Assembly: GCA_903813345.2 (NCBI GenBank)
Contig: CAIIXF020000005.1
Span: 29,331,375-29,391,374, forward strand
DNA length: 60,000 bases
DNA from: Owenia fusiformis
Taxonomy: Eukaryota; Annelida; Polychaeta; Sabellida; Oweniidae
Direction of reading: 5' to 3'
Positions 34,849 through 44,679 of the stretch are shown one piece after another; position 1 is the first letter of the stretch; every line of letters starts with the position of its first letter. The notes beneath the pieces were generated by a model. The model was not told the DNA's origin, did not search any database, and was given only the letters and a program-made list of their open reading frames with translations. Position numbers and translations under genes: made by a program.

Positions 34849-37800
34849 TTATTCCATTGCTTCTTTAATTTTATCAGCCCCTTCACTTATTGCTGAGCGT
34901 ACTTTATCTAAAGCATCTGTCACACCCTGGGATGTTGTATTTACCTCATCTTCTGCTTCATCCATACTGTGCTTTGTAGATTCATAATTCTGAAATAATT
35001 GTGAAGTGCAATTGAAACGCGACTGGATATTCTTTATTTTTCACCAATTGCTCTCAAATGAAAGTAAGACAACCGTGTTACAGGAACTATAATGATCAAG
35101 ACGAGTTAAGAACTCGAAGAGTTCAGTTTCCCCAACATTGTCACAATATTACAATATACTTTACTCTCCTTCCATGTCATGACTATTTTCTCATGTAATC
35201 TGGCAAAAATGGATCTTTTTTGGTTCAGAATTTTCTCACAAAATCTCAGGACATAATATTTGTGTACTTACTTCATCCATTTTGGTTCTTAGGTCTCCTG
35301 GAATGGCTAGGTCTTTTAATATTTGTGAAATACTTCATCTATTTTGGTTCTGAGCACTCTCGGAATAGCTTGGCCTTTCAATTTTTGAGTACTTACATCA
35401 ACTATTTTGGTTCTTAGCTCTGCTAGAATGGCTAGTGTACTTACTTCATCTATTTTGGTTCTTAGCTCTATTGGAATGGCTAGGCCTTTCAATGGTTGTG
35501 TACTTACTTCATCTATTTTGGTTCTGAGCACTCTCGGAATGTCTAGGCCTTTCAATGTTTGTTTACTTACTTCAACAATTTTTGTTCTTAGCTCTGGTAG
35601 AATGGCTAGGCCTTTCTATGGTTGTGTACTTAATCTATTTTGGTTCTTAGTTCTGCTGGAATGGCTAGGCTTTTCAATGTTTGTGTACCAACTTCGTCTA
35701 TTTTGTTTCTAAGCACTCTTGGGAATGGCTAGGCCTTTCAATGTTGTGTACTTACTTCATCTTTTTTTGGTTCTTAGCTCTGCTGGAATGGCTAGGCCTT
35801 TCAATGTTTGTGTACTTACTTCATCTTTTTTGGTTCTTAGCTCTGCTGGAATGGCTAGGCCTTTCAATGTTTGTGTACTTACTTCATCTTTTTTGGTTCT
35901 TAGCTCTGCTGGAATGGCTAGGCCTTTCAATGGTTGTGTACTTACTTAATCTATTTTGGTTTTTAGCTCAGCTGGAATGGCTAGGCCTTTCAATGTTTGT
36001 GTACTTACTTCATCTATTTTGGTTCTTAGGTCTCCTGGAATGGCTAGGCCTTTCAATGGTTGTGTACTTACTTAATCTATTTTGGTTCCTAGCTCTGCTG
36101 AATTTACATCGATGTTTATTTACTTACTTCAACAATTTTGGCTCTTAGCTCTGATGGAATGGCTATGCCTTTCAATGTTTATTTACTTACTTCATCTATT
36201 TTGGTTCTTAGCTCTGGTGGAATGGCTAGGCCTTTCAATGTTTATTTACTTACTTCATTTATTTTGGTTCTTAGGTCTGCTGGAATGGCTAGGCCTTTCA
36301 ATGTTTATTTACTTACTTCATCTATTTTGGTTCTTAGCTCTGGTGGAACGGCTAAACCTTTAACTTTCAAGCCAAGAGTTTGGAGCAATAAGACCATAGG
36401 TGTATTGTGTCCTTGATCCAATTTATTGAACATTTTGTTCTTGAGGCTTCGGAGACGATATGAAGCATGTATCAAACAACCTAAAAATAAGAAAAGAGAC
36501 GGTTGTCAAGACATTTTGAACTTTTGCATGTAAAGTTATCATGTTAATCTCCTTTTTTGGAAATTGTTGTATTAGATCTTTATACTGTAGATACACTTTA
36601 TTTGGAACCCTTTTTAATTTGACGGATTGGCGGACTCAGAAAATCTGCCAAATTTAAAATCCGACAAATAAAATATCAGTTTTGAATTTCGTCCAATGCA
36701 CTTCAGAAATTAAACTCCAGGGGCCCCTTTTCCAATGACACAAACATCTTCAGTCCTGAATCCGCCAAATTAAATAGCCACCAATATTTGAAATTGAGCA
36801 AATCCGTCAAATTAAGTAGCGTCAAAATAAGTGTATCTACCACAGTACTATATGGAAATATTCTATTGTTATGGGTAACTATCTTCTTTAAAGTGTTGTT
36901 ATGAACCTAGGCAATGCTACATTTGCCTTTTCATGTCACCATCAGAAGTAGCGTTTGGCGTCTGTAACAAATTATAAGGTGGTGACATTTTGTCATGTTA
37001 ATGCCTTGTTAAAAGTTCTTCAATTCACTGCAAACACATACTTGCAATTTGTGATATTGATTGTTTAAAGGTCACATTGAACTTTAAGTTCATCTGATCA
37101 TGATACACTTACATGTACAAATATCACAAGGTTGTTATGAATGAGAATTTATTTTGCACTCAACTGATAAATAAAGTAGAACTTGCATTCATGAAACTGG
37201 TGAAATATTTGGATTTCAACTCATTTTGAAATACATGTCCATGATTGAAGATTATTTATATCTTTGAATGAATTGTGATTTCATAGTTCTATTTTGTAGT
37301 CTCAAAGAACCTTAATACATTATACAATATTGTTTTCAAATAACATCAGGATCTTGATGTCAACATAAGGGACTTGATGTCACGAGTAGGGACTTGGTGT
37401 CAGCATATGTGACTTGATGTCACTAGTAGGGACTTAGTGACAACATATGTGACTTGAATGTCAACATTAGGGACTTGATTGAATCTTAAGGACTTGAATG
37501 TCAACAACAGAGACTTTGCCTCATACATATTTATGATCACCCCTCCTGATGATATCACAACTCAAACCCCATCTTTTTAAATGTCTAATGCAGACCTTGG
37601 CATCCTCCTAAGCAGGTGTCCAGAATCCGTACCTCCTTCTTCCCCCCTGCTATAAGCAGTTAGCATTTCCCCAATTAAGAACTCGCAATTTGATTCGCTT
37701 ATTATGTCACCACCACAAGTGGTGACATGGTCTCTAACTTTTTTGTGACTACGGTTGTTGGTTGACGGTCAGTGTCTGTGACAAATGGCAGGTGGTATTT

Positions 37801-39440
37801 TTAACAAATGGCAGGTGGTGATATTTTGCATGTAATGCCTTGTTCTTATATTACACCATAAACATTTCAAATCACTATCAAAAACAATAGAATTACCTAG
37901 TGTAGGAATGAAAATGGTCACCATCAGTCCAATGACATTCCACACTGATGTGAATAATACTATAGCTGCGATGACAATCAGAACGAGGCTGCCATATGGG
38001 TAATCTCTCCTGAGGTTCTGTAGGGTGGGGGCTGGGTGTACTGTGAATATGTATGCCCCAAACGCTGCCCCAACACTGATGACTCCCCATATTAAGCACC
38101 ATGGGTATACTAATCTACAATGTAAAAGGGGTTTTACATACAATTGTATTGTGATGGGTATGTTGTTGTATGAATAGGTTGTAGTATGAACATGTTGTCA
38201 TATGAATATGTTGTATTATGTTGCAGACCTTGGGGGCTACCTTGGAAATAGTCCACATCCTGCATCACATGGGCCAAGATTTTTTGAGAAAGCCCATGTG
38301 TACATTTGGGAGTAAAATGACCTATTAAAAAATACTTACAACCCCCCTCCCCCTACTGTTTTTACAATGTTGTACAGTACTATTTTAGAAAACAGTGTTG
38401 TACAGCACTGTTTCTAGAAAACAGTGTTGTACAGCACTGTTTCTACAGTGCTGTACAGTTCTATTTCAAAAACAGCACCGTGCAGTACAGTTTTAGATTG
38501 ACTGTGTAGATTTTATATTTATCTTGAAAGTACATGGTTATTAATATGGTGCTTGGTATAGCCATGCATTTTATTACATTAATAGTATACAATACAGCTG
38601 CATCAACATGAATGTATATTTTTTGTGCATATATAAGAATTTAAAAAAATTGTGTTATGCCCTAATATGGCACTAAATATAGTCCTGGGAGTGGTGTAGC
38701 CAGTATCAAAGTTTAGGTGAGGCTAACTAGCTACAAGTCCTTATGACCCCCCCTCCCCAACTACAAGTATGCTGTGTTGGTAAAGTAGTTAAGGGCTTGT
38801 CCATAGTCTTGAAGCAAGACTTAATTAAGACTAAAAGGGGTATATTACTACATTTAGACTCTATTAGACTTTATTTCCTTAAGTTTAAACAAAAGCGTCT
38901 GAGTGAATATATTTCTGTTCAATTTTGGTGAGGTAATTGCCTCGCCTGCCTCATGCCTAGCTCAACCAGTGGCGGATCCGTAGGTTGGCCCAGAAAAAAA
39001 ATTGAGCCCAAAAGAATTTTGACCCAAAAAATGCCTTTAGGCTACAAAAAGTGGGCCTTTTTGGTCATTACTGGGCCGTTTTAAGGCCTTATTTTTTAAT
39101 TTCAGGCCAAATTTTGAAGAATTTGTTTTCTTCTCTGACCTGAAATTTGCCCCCCCCCTTGTTGGTTCCCAGATCCGCCCCTGACACCTTACTATATTTG
39201 CACATAAATTCAATCTAAAGATGGCTATGTTCAAACATGTAACATGTGACAATGTACTTACCCAACTATAGAAACCAGAATTGTAAGAATAAGGAAGTAG
39301 TTTGTTTGATAGTACAGTAGATTATTCAGCACCCTGTTTCCCCATTTTTCAGTATTGGTAAACTCTGGAGATTCAAATCGAGCTGTGTCTGTGGCGAAGT
39401 CTTCTAGTGACCTAAATGGTGCAAGCTTGAGGGTTGTCAT
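34849..39440 (-). CDS. ARL6IP5: PRA1-family protein, ARL6IP5/PRAF2-like, four exons
   Basis: Coding exons in order of transcription are 39440-39262, 38114-37897, 36480-36317 and 34989-34849. All have GT-AG borders and consistent phases, and the product is 233 aa. Exon 1 encodes a family-typical start (LAPFRSLEDF...KWGNRVLNNLLYYQTNYFL). Exon 2 encodes most of the membrane region (two hydrophobic hairpins around LRRDYPYGSLVLIV). Exon 3 begins with the conserved IHASYRLRSLKNKM followed by NTPM. PRA1-family proteins sit in ER/Golgi membranes; ARL6IP5 (JWA/GTRAP3-18) restrains ER exit of transporters and binds Arl6. Exon 4 adds an acidic, probably helical tail ending IKEAME, which makes this longer than the human protein (188 aa). 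The 5' splice site of exon 3 heads a 63-bp tandem array. ARL6IP5 versus PRAF2 is not resolved here. Confidence 0.85.
35266..36310 (-). repeat. 63-bp tandem array duplicating the 5' splice site of ARL6IP5 exon 3
   Basis: On the minus strand each unit reads as the exon end (LKGLAIP, AELRTKIDE) followed by GTAAGT and about 15 bp of spacer. I count about 17 units after the real donor (GTAAGT at 36316-36311). Fourteen keep an exact GTAAGT; those near 35325, 35626 and 35690 have lost it. If the first donor is skipped, the frame meets a stop at once (GAA GTA AGT AAA TAA). No 3' splice sites are included, so units cannot be cassette exons. Confidence 0.9.
36583..36850. mobile_element. Foldback MITE of about 260 bp
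   Basis: Left GTAGATACACTT and AATTTGACGGATTGGCGGA are mirrored by TCCGCCAAATTAAAT, AATCCGTCAAATTAA and AAGTGTATCTAC on the right. It lies in ARL6IP5 intron 2. Exact ends and target duplication are unclear. Confidence 0.75.
37348..37512 (+). repeat. Diverged 22-23-bp tandem repeat, about seven copies
   Basis: The unit resembles AGGGACTTGATGTCAACATAT, with varied spacing. It is intronic to ARL6IP5. Confidence 0.75.
37704..37845 (+). repeat. TGTCACCACC repeat, copy with perfect terminal hairpin
   Basis: This copy preserves TGTCACCACCACAAGTGGTGACA, split here as TGTCACCAC, CACAA, GTGGTGACA: a 9-bp stem at the left end. A partial internal duplication of AACAAATGGCAGGTGGT is also present. It ends ATGTAATGCCTTG. 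Confidence 0.75.
38370..38490. repeat. Palindromic GTTGTACAGCACTG tandem repeat
   Basis: AACAGTGTTGTACAGCACTGTT is nearly self-complementary and occurs twice, with related flanking copies (TGTTGTACAGTACTA, TACAGTGCTGTACAG), spaced about 33 bp. It lies in ARL6IP5 intron 1. Confidence 0.8.
38967..39183. mobile_element. 217-bp element with CAGTGGCGGATC ends (hAT-like MITE)
   Basis: Left end CAGTGGCGGATCC and right end GATCCGCCCCTG are inverted. Ends of this CAGNGGCGGATC form are common on animal hAT-type MITEs. No 8-bp duplication is seen, so the assignment is tentative. Confidence 0.55.
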
Positions 39441-39713
39441 ATTTCTTATCGTCCGTCTGGTATAATCCAGTTAACTACCGTTTTTATTTCCTGTTAAATG
39501 TATGTTATGTGCTACAGGTGCTTTATTCGTTATTGAGCATTTATAGATTTTTTTGTAATATATTCCAGTCTACGCTTAACCATAGAGGGTTATTGTGTTG
39601 ATATTCTCTGTGTGTACTGCAATATGTGAACTTTAGAATCTATTTCCTTATCTACTATGACATTGATAACTCAACTAATTGAACTTAGTCGGTTTCATTG
39701 TTGCAATGTAACT

Positions 39714-39886
39714 TATACTATTATATTTTATCATCGCTATATGGGTATAAGATTGGACTATAGAGATATCCATTTGAGACTATATTATGTTGCAAATTAA
39801 ATTATACTTTATCATTGCTATATGGGTATAAGATAGGAGTAAACAGGTATCCATTTGAGACTATTATGTTGCAAATTAAATTTTGC
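39714..39886 (+). repeat. Tandem duplication of about 85 bp
   Basis: TTTATCATCGCTATATGGGTATAAGA and ATCCATTTGAGACTAT-ATTATGTTGCAAATTAAA occur in order twice, back to back, with small differences. It lies upstream of ARL6IP5. Confidence 0.85.
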
Positions 39887-40344
39887 AAGAAGACCGTGAT
39901 AGACAGATTCTTTATTAGTGGGGGACACAAGGACAAGATGCTTAAATTAATTGATAGATGTTGGTGTCTCAGTGTAAACTCGTGGCTTACTTTTTAGACC
40001 AGATTATACTTAGACATATATTTTATCTAATTCGATCTTCGCTTGGTGTGGTTTTATGTCACAATTACAAGTGTGATCGGCGGTAGGTGTTCGGCGGTTG
40101 GCGTCTTTAACAGGTTCGGCGTTTGGCGTGGCAGGTAGAGACATTTTGCATGTTAAGCCTTGTGTCATTTTAACACTAGATCGAAAGAAAGATAGCAGTA
40201 GTTGTTCGTATATCTTCTCTACTATTGACATCTTTATGTCGACCCATAATATTATACATTAATATGATGCATGCTTGTCTCATTTTCTAATACTTAGTTA
40301 CAAATGAGTAGCAGGTAATGGTGAACACCTGAATAAAAAATCAG

Positions 40345-40680
40345 ATGACACACACATCTTACAAGAGCAGAAACATCTATACCACCAGGGAGGCCTGGAG
40401 TGATTATGTAGCACACCTCAAGAAATTGTAGCGACTCTAATGGAAAAAGTCCCCCACAATAGGCGTAATGAATACATTGCGATGGCACAAACGTTGCTGA
40501 TACACTTTGTTAATAGTAGCATGGTTGTAGTCTCCACCATTATTTTTACAAAATTCATCTATATGAGAAACTGACACTATGTTTTCCGGTATCTCATTGG
40601 TTAAATGGAGTGTTGAATAATGAATGTAATCTCCGACGAATTTTGACAATTCTGATATTTTACCGTTTTTATACCTAACA
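40345..40680 (-). other. Unassigned protein-like open stretch
   Basis: On the minus strand a frame reads SKFVGDYIHYSTLHLTNEIP, then ENIVSVSHIDEFCKNNGGDY, and stays open to 40437. An overlapping frame further on (LQFLEVCYIITPGLPGGIDV) ends at a possible GTAAGA donor near 40372. I do not recognise a family. It may be an exon of a gene, a pseudogene or chance. Confidence 0.25.
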
Positions 40681-40869
40681 AAATAAATACAAGTTCATTT
40701 CACCTCGGATGAAAAGAAGAGTACCAGGAAAAACCTATTAGGATATTTTTCATCCTAGATCACACATTTATTAAAGAAATTATTAACAATTTGGATGGTT
40801 CTGTTTTTGGTCACCCTGACTGTAACTACAATAATACCGCCCTTGGCTTTCATGAATCTAATTCTAAAA

Positions 40870-41450
40870 GAAGTGTTTAAACTGATCAAATCTATATAAC
40901 GATCCACAGGTAGCCGAGTGTTATTGTGACTTTTGGTGCCTTTTTAAGTGAACGCAAATGTCATTAATTAGACAACTAGACAGATATAATTGATACCACT
41001 CACTAAAGTGCCAAGGAACCACGTAACTGATGGAATCACACCTGCGGTTAATTAAGCCTGTTTCGATTCATTAGATATTTCAGTTCGACATATTCCATCA
41101 CTCACATGTGTTCAAAATACCTTAATGTTTTTTAAACTGCCACCCAGAGATAGCTCCCGCAGTTTACATTTCGTTATATTTAAAAAGAACATGTTAGTTT
41201 CTTATGTAAACTCAGTTTGCTGATTGACAAAATGGAAAGTATGTTAACGTTGAACTTTACTCTCAGCGCTACGTTAACACCGAGCAATCGGCTTTTTTAA
41301 ATGAAGATGGAAAACTGAATTACTGAAACTTGTAAACAACAACTGTTTATTTCAGCTGTTAATCTAGAAAGTTACATTAGCATTGCACAAGTGAAACAAT
41401 ATTTATTTACGTCCCTGAGAAGGGGTACTTGGGTACATGGGGAGTAACCC
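40870..41450. other. No gene seen
   Basis: AT-rich sequence without recognisable coding or structural features. Confidence 0.4.
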
Positions 41451-41453
41451 CCC

Positions 41454-43113
41454 TATCACACCAAACTAGTTCTTACCCGTTCTTGCCAGTCCTACGAAAA
41501 CGTCGTAAAACGGGCTCAATCTGGCTGTGGTCGGGAAATATGTCTGAAATAATTAGCTTCTTCGTCCTTAAACAGTCTTCAATACGTCCATCTCGTTCGC
41601 AGTTCGTTCAGGTCGCACCACGTCGGTGTGCAACGTCGTAGAACGCGTCCCTTAGTCTAGAAGGTCAACATGACCTGATTACAGAACGGCATGGTCGCCA
41701 TCGAACTTTGAATCGATTCAAAATTCTAAAATCACATTCCCGTCTGAGAACGTTCATAAAGTTCGTAAATAGACCTTAGAAAGTTGCAGCTACGTTCATT
41801 CCATTCGCACACAGTTTCAAACCAGTTTTGAAGAACGCAGTGGCAACTTGTTTGGTGTGATAGCTATATTTTTGCTAACTCGTTCTTAAGCAGTGTTAAA
41901 TACGTTCTTAATCAGTTTAAACCCGTTTGCAATTAGTTCTACCTCGTTCTCAACACGTCCTCAGACAGTTCAACTCGTTGTTAAAACGTCCCTAGTAAGA
42001 TTGAAGTACGACGGTTCCGTTCGTAGTACGTCCAGCTCGTCGTTAGTACGTTGTCACTCGTTCTAATTGTAGAACGTGACGACCCCGAGTACATTTTGAG
42101 CATTGTCTAAGTTCTAGAGGACCTACCCGTTCGAGTACGTTCGATGAAGTTTGTAAATAGATCCCAAACGGTTCTTAGTACGTCCAGTCCGTTCGTACAC
42201 AGTTGAAGCCCGTTTTCGAGAACGTAGTGAGAACTAGTTTGGTGTGATAGTAGGGTAAGTTAACCCCTCTTATATTTCATAATTGTGTAATATTAACCTA
42301 TGTTTATGTTGTGTTATTGTTAAGATGTTATATGAATCTGCCCAGTGCAGGATAAATAATCAAAAGCATATAGGGATTATTTGAATCTGCATTTTACTTC
42401 CATGACTGCTACCAAGCGCTGGTAACCCTACTATCACACCAAACTAGTTCTCACTACGTTCTCGAAAACGGGCTTCAACTGTGTACGAACGGACTGGACG
42501 TACTTAGAACCGTTTGGGGTCTATCTAAAAACTTCATCGAACGTACTCGAACGGGTAGGTCCTCTAGAACTTAGAACATGCTCAAAATGTTCTCGTGGTC
42601 GTCACGTTCTACAATTAGAACGAGTGACAACGTACTAACGACGAGCTGGACGTACTACGAACGGAACCGTCGTACTTCAATCCTACTAGGGACGTTTTTA
42701 CAACGAGTTGAACTGTCTGAGGACGTATTGAGAACGAGGTAGAAAAACTGACTAAGAACGTATTAAAGACTGCTTATGAACGAGTTAGCAAAAATATAGC
42801 TATCACACCAAACAAGTTGCCACTGCACTGGTGATTTTAGAATTTTGAATCGATTCAAAATTCGATGGCGACCATACCGTTCTGTGATCAGGTCATGATG
42901 ACCTTCTAGACTAAGGGACGCGTTATACGACGTTGTACACCGATCGTGGTACGACCTGAACGAATTGCGAATGAGATGGACGTATTGAAGACTGTTTATG
43001 AACGAAGTAGCTAATTATTTTAGACATATTTCCCGACCACAGCCAGATTGAGCCCGTTTTACGACGTTTTCGTAGGACTGGCAAGAACGGGTAAGAACTC
43101 GTTTGGTGTGATA
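41454..43113. mobile_element. 1.66-kb foldback of nested TATCACACCAAAC-ended units
   Basis: The left half (41454-42249) and right half (42432-43113) are inverted copies around a spacer of about 180 bp. The end motif TATCACACCAAAC or its complement occurs six times: 41454, 41850-41862, 42237-42249, 42432-42444, 42801-42813 and 43101-43113. 41454-41862 and 42801-43113 are therefore units with their own inverted ends. The arms are rich in CpG words such as ACGTTC, CGTCC and CGTTCGTA, unlike the surrounding AT-rich DNA. There is no open frame. Confidence 0.85.
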
Positions 43114-43259
43114 GGGGGGGGGGGGTAAAAAGTCAACTTCATGAACCTGCAACTTACAATGACTTAAACTTGGTATTGTCATCAACCTTGGTGTTTAAGA
43201 TGAGGTATCTGATTTAATAAAGGACAGGTGGCGGTAAACCCCTCTTTTAGCCCCCCTAC

Positions 43260-44666
43260 TAGCCTTGCCCAAGTCGGTCTCTTTTACTATCTTGATTTCT
43301 ATTATGACCGCCTTGTACCAAAGAGAAAGCCACGTGCTTTACCGACTCAATGTTTATGTCGGTAAAATTTGACCAATCAACGACGGCCCTGCAGCGTTAG
43401 CTCATTATTATGCACGGTCAAAAACAAGTACACTTTTTACTTTTCGCCGGGACTTTTCACGAACAAATCTTGCATGAATTCATCATGAAAATACAAATAT
43501 TTTATCAGATAAATATCAATCAGAGTTTAGTGGATGCCGGAGCATCGATCGGTAACCTGAGGTGAGAAGATTTCAACAATAAACGTTGAAACGATCGCTG
43601 AATTCAAATGAACATGTAGGCTGAGATTCAATCACTGACTACCTTACTCACTTCGAGAGCCATGTTAGATTTTGAAACTTATGGCTCTCAAACGGAGAAG
43701 TGAACAGCTGATCAATAGTGACCTTTGAAATTGAATTAAGTCGATCCGCGGCTTACTTTTGGTCTCTAACTGTGTCTTACATCAGTATCATCAATCCGTG
43801 TAAGTATTGGAGCGCTGGAGTACTTCTTTTTCGATCAAGACTTGTAAATTGTTCATCGAGTTAAAGTTTTACAGACCTATTTCCAATATGGCGGTTTGCT
43901 AGGTGCGAGATACGCAACGAACGAAATGAATTTTGAGAATTAGTTAGGTTCGGACAACCTCCGGAGATTTACGAAAATGTCCGAGCAGAAACCGCCATAT
44001 TGGAATTTGGCAGTAAAACGATTCACTCGACCTAACAATTACAAGTCTTGATCGAAAAAGAAGTACTCCAGCGCTCCAATACTTACACGGATTGATGATA
44101 CTGATGTAAGACACAGTTAGAGACCAAAAGTAAGCCGCGGATCTACTTAATTCGATTTCAAAGGTCACGATCACTGAGCTGTCCAAATGCTCCGTGGGAA
44201 AGCTATTATATCAAAATCCAAATAGCTTTCGCAGGAAGTAATGACTACCTACATGACCCGCTACATTGGACTCGGTCTTGCATTTTCATCGCGAAATCAG
44301 TTTTAAATCTATTGCATGATTTAATTTATATTAATGACTCTTACATTCCCTATGTACATTTAATTACATAATGCATTGTAACTCTAAAGAAACGATCGAT
44401 CAGATCATTGAATTTCAAATCGGGAAGATTGCTTTGCTTATGCAGGTCAACCTGATAACGTTTTGATTGGTCGATCAGCCTGAAGTCACACGTCGTGTCC
44501 ACGCGTATATCTGTTAATCAATAAGGTTTCGCGATAGCGTAGGTATTATGGAAATCTCGAAACCGTTGAATAACTCTGCATAATATCAGCTCAGGTGTAT
44601 TGGATTGTACAAGGCGGTAATAATTCAAGATCAGATAAGTAAAAAATACCGACTTGGGCAAGGCTA
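43260..44666. mobile_element. 1.4-kb foldback element with 9-bp target duplication CCCCCCTAC
   Basis: It begins TAGCCTTGCCCAAGTCGGT and ends ACCGACTTGGGCAAGGCTA, and is flanked on each side by CCCCCCTAC (43251-43259 and 44667-44675). A second inner pair of long arms (about 43720-43890 and 43985-44190) pairs through TCTTTTTCGATCAAGACTTG. Long inverted ends plus a 9-bp duplication fit a non-autonomous Mutator-like element. Confidence 0.85.
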
Positions 44667-44679
44667 CCCCCCTACAAAA

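Noticed and set aside
35316-36416. Plus-strand frames rich in LLEWLGLSMF and minus-strand LRTKIDEV repeats as independent proteins
   Set aside because: They are the 63-bp array of ARL6IP5 exon 3 read through intron spacer. The plus-strand frames are shadows.
43944-44186. 80-codon minus-strand frame
   Set aside because: It lies within an inverted arm of the 1.4-kb element, with no recognisable domain.
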